Below are positions 62,417 to 64,000 of a stretch of DNA of 64,000 nt, one piece after another. The position numbers and the translations under genes are program-made. The first letter of the stretch is position 1; the number at the start of each line of letters is the position of its first letter. The notes under the pieces are model-generated. The model worked only from the letters and a program-made list of their open reading frames with translations, was not told the origin of the DNA and did no database searches. Source of the DNA: Pseudomonadota bacterium (GTDB taxonomy: Bacteria; Pseudomonadota; Gammaproteobacteria; Burkholderiales; Rhodocyclaceae); contig JAGTRU010000003.1 in the NCBI GenBank assembly GCA_018261905.1, positions 80,421 to 144,420 of the forward strand. Reading direction: 5' to 3'.

Positions 62417-63298
62417 TCACTTGGCCTGTATGAACTTCAGCACTCTCGCGAGGACTTCCTTGTCCCATGACCACATAAAGGAATGTCCCATATCAAGGAT
62501 TTCAAACTGGGCGCCATCAATGTTTGTCGCCAAATATTGACCGTGGGCCAGCGGAAGTAAGGCGTCGTATCGTCCATGTATCACCAGCGTCGGCACGTTA
62601 ATTCGGGTGATTAGCTGCAAACGGTCAGGCGATGCTGCAACTGCCAAGCCATGATGAAAACCGGCTGCGATCTCAGGCGAGCGCCGAAATGCAACTTGTA
62701 AAGCCTGCTCCAGTTGAATTTTCGGGTATGGGCGCGGTCCGCCGTAGGTCACTTTCCAACCGTCACTCATGCTTTGCAGAACCCTGTCCAGCGATTGCGG
62801 TGGATTCAGAGAGGCAGCGAAGACGTAGTCGAGGTAACTTTGTTCAGGGCCAGGAAGGGAAAAGCCTACGGTACTATTCCCCGTTGTGGCGGCCATGTAA
62901 GGACGATGGTCGGCCGTCGATGAAATCAGCACAATGCGCTTGAGAATATCCGGAAAGCCAGTCGCCAGCAGTTGCGCGATGTATCCGCCCATCGACAGTC
63001 CAATGACAGTTGGTTGGTCCAAGCCGTAGCTGTGAATGACATCAACCGCGTCATCTGTCAGCGCATTGAGGTCATAGGGGTTCGCTTGAAAATCAATCTT
63101 TGACGACTTTCCGGTGTCACGGTGGTCATAACGCACGACGAAAAAGCCCGCCGCGGCCAGTTCTTCGCAGAATTCATCTGGCCAGAAGATACCTTGATTC
63201 ATCGCCCCCATTACCAACAAGATAGAGGGGTTCCCTGATTTTCCAAATGATTCGGTCCAGAGCGTTGGACCTTGAGCTGAGGTTATGAATTTCTGCAT
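62417..63298 (-). CDS. Alpha/beta hydrolase
   Basis: A 293-residue alpha/beta-hydrolase-fold enzyme. The oxyanion region is LLVMGAMNQGIFWPDEF, then VRYDHRDTGKSS, the nucleophile elbow GLSMGG with the catalytic Ser, the Asp in VIHGRYDALLP, and the His in MGHSFMW. The catalytic triad is therefore complete. It resembles esterase or lactonase-type members (for example of the aclacinomycin methylesterase RdmC group); the substrate cannot be inferred. Its start codon lies 14 bases after a GTTGGGT heptamer on the minus strand that fits the integron core consensus, and composition is lower-GC, so it may be a captured cassette gene. Confidence 0.85.
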   Translation of the reverse strand: MQKFITSAQGPTLWTESFGKSGNPSILLVMGAMNQGIFWPDEFCEELAAAGFFVVRYDHRDTGKSSKIDFQANPYDLNALTDDAVDVIHSYGLDQPTVIGLSMGGYIAQLLATGFPDILKRIVLISSTADHRPYMAATTGNSTVGFSLPGPEQSYLDYVFAASLNPPQSLDRVLQSMSDGWKVTYGGPRPYPKIQLEQALQVAFRRSPEIAAGFHHGLAVAASPDRLQLITRINVPTLVIHGRYDALLPLAHGQYLATNIDGAQFEILDMGHSFMWSWDKEVLARVLKFIQAK

Positions 63299-63532
63299 GA
63301 GTTAGCTAGCTACCCAACAACTGAAGGAATACCTCGAACAGTCCGCCTCCAGCGGGAATCGTCAAGGCCACAAGCGCTTTTTTGATTATTGCAGAAAATT
63401 GTCCGCACATTTTCGGACAAGTTCTTCTTCGGCTTGAGCAGTGTGACCCAGCTCAAATAGCCGCTCAACGAATGACTGACCGGGCTGTCTGCCATCTCCC
63501 ACACCTTGCAGTATCACCACGGGAGATGAATC

Positions 63533-63697
63533 ATGGACATCCTTCACAAAAGGATTGCCGACATCGACGTGCATCGCATGAAACACGTCATAACGGTCCT
63601 GATCGAGGACGACAGCGGCCAACCCATCAAACACCAGCATGAATTCCCCCAGCGGCACTTTCGTTCCAACGAAGTCATAGCGGAAGGCGATGAATGA
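63533..63697 (+). CDS. Small unrecognised protein, possibly altered at its C-terminus
   Basis: A 54-residue frame beginning MDILHKRIADIDVHRMKHVI with a good GGGAG eight bases before the ATG and strong third-position GC bias, which supports real coding. It is basic and His-rich and has no membrane segment. I do not recognise it. Its last dozen residues are antisense to a cassette-like gene fragment, and a DNA junction seems to lie near 63648, so the original C-terminus may be lost. Confidence 0.45.
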   Translation: MDILHKRIADIDVHRMKHVITVLIEDDSGQPIKHQHEFPQRHFRSNEVIAEGDE

Positions 63698-63808
63698 CGG
63701 GTGCGTGCAGCGGATAGTTCCACGGCGCAAGACCGTAAACCATAGGGTGAAGAGCGAAACCGCTAACGCGATTACCGAGACTATTGGCGAAAGATCGGCA
63801 AGGGCCAT
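63648..63808 (-). pseudogene. 5' fragment of a small membrane-protein gene
   Basis: From the ATG at 63808 the minus strand encodes MALADLSPIVSVIALAVSLF then TLWFTVLRRGT and about 20 more residues. This is a single N-terminal membrane helix plus a short region that recalls a family of small integron-cassette-type hypothetical proteins. The frame stays open to 63386, but after about residue 53 the codons lose coding character and run antisense to a better plus-strand frame. I read this as a gene cut by recombination near 63648. Confidence 0.4.
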
Positions 63809-63812
63809 AGAG

Positions 63813-63908
63813 GGCTAACGTTCGACGTAACCGGCCGGCGGAGGCCGAAGGCCGGAGCGAACCTGCAAGCGTAGCTTGCAGGCGGTCCGGTTGACGGAGG
63901 GGTTGGAC
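63813..63908. other. Candidate integron attC site
   Basis: GGCTAAC (63813-63819) and GTTGGAC (63902-63908) bound 96 bases. Inner boxes AACCGG (63829-63834) and CCGGTT (63887-63892) are complementary, and the centre holds further complementary runs (GGCCGaaGGCC at 63843-63853 and CTGCAAGC..GCTTGCAG at 63863-63881). GTTGGAC fits the GTTRRRY core; GGCTAAC differs from RYYYAAC at one position. The length is within the attC range. On the minus strand a truncated gene begins five bases beyond it, as in a cassette array. Confidence 0.45.
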
Positions 63909-64000
63909 GAAGCCGCTACGCGGAGGAGTCGCCTGACTGAGCCGCACGACATATTCTGCACCTTCACCCCCTCGCCATTGAGGGAAGTGATTCTGCAATA

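Overview
The window looks like a chromosomal segment of a high-GC betaproteobacterium, most probably Rhodocyclales (Dechloromonas/Azonexus/Propionivibrio-like). This rests on recognisable housekeeping proteins (DarP, MogA, ThyA, Pgi, FolA, Dcd, ApbC/Mrp, MetG, DnaE), strong GC bias at third codon positions, and many sensory and regulatory genes. No rRNA, tRNA, CRISPR array or intact insertion sequence was found. Assignments come from reading the sequence and from memory of the families; no search was run.

Layout. 1-13.5 kb is housekeeping: darP (cut by the window edge), mogA, a PilZ-like unknown, thyA-pgi-folA, an Orn/Lys/Arg decarboxylase, dcd, a collapsed pseudogene, apbC, an OmpR-type regulator and metG. 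A 428-bp convergent noncoding stretch (13.45-13.88 kb) carries DnaA-box-like sequences and several perfect palindromes. 13.9-17.7 kb holds an orphan amino-acid-type binding protein, two small genes, a SulP transporter behind a promoter overlapped by a Fur-like box, and a YjdM/PhnA-like protein.

17.9-27.05 kb is the most unusual block. It runs on the minus strand as tonB-exbB-exbD, TonB receptor, two haem-c/SUOX-like fusion proteins, a second TonB receptor and a third fusion protein. ModE-like sequences lie upstream. Next come a kinase remnant, a 226-bp element with 16-bp terminal inverted repeats, and an intact sensor kinase. 29.8-42.3 kb has a 2-Cys peroxiredoxin, a regulator with an N-terminal DNA-binding domain, a soluble chemoreceptor, dnaE, a haem-binding GGDEF-EAL protein, a BNR-repeat protein and a two-receiver regulator.

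42.3-57.4 kb is a twelve-gene minus-strand run around anaerobic pyruvate metabolism. It encodes a CstA/BtsT-type transporter, pyruvate formate-lyase and its activase, a MaoC-phosphotransacylase fusion, acetate kinase, a FocA channel, then 5S-, 12S- and 1.3S-like transcarboxylase subunits with a small accessory subunit, and finally a LytS/LytTR (BtsSR-like) two-component system. Direct repeats resembling the BtsR site lie upstream of the transporter gene. The inferred scheme is pyruvate sensing, uptake, cleavage to formate and acetyl-CoA, acetate formation with ATP, formate export, and carboxyl transfer between methylmalonyl-CoA and pyruvate.

From about 57.6 kb to the end the composition is visibly more AT-rich and the genes look accessory: NhaD, a secreted pentapeptide-repeat protein, a MASE1 kinase/FixJ-type regulator pair, an alpha/beta hydrolase, and cassette-like debris ending in a candidate integron attC site.
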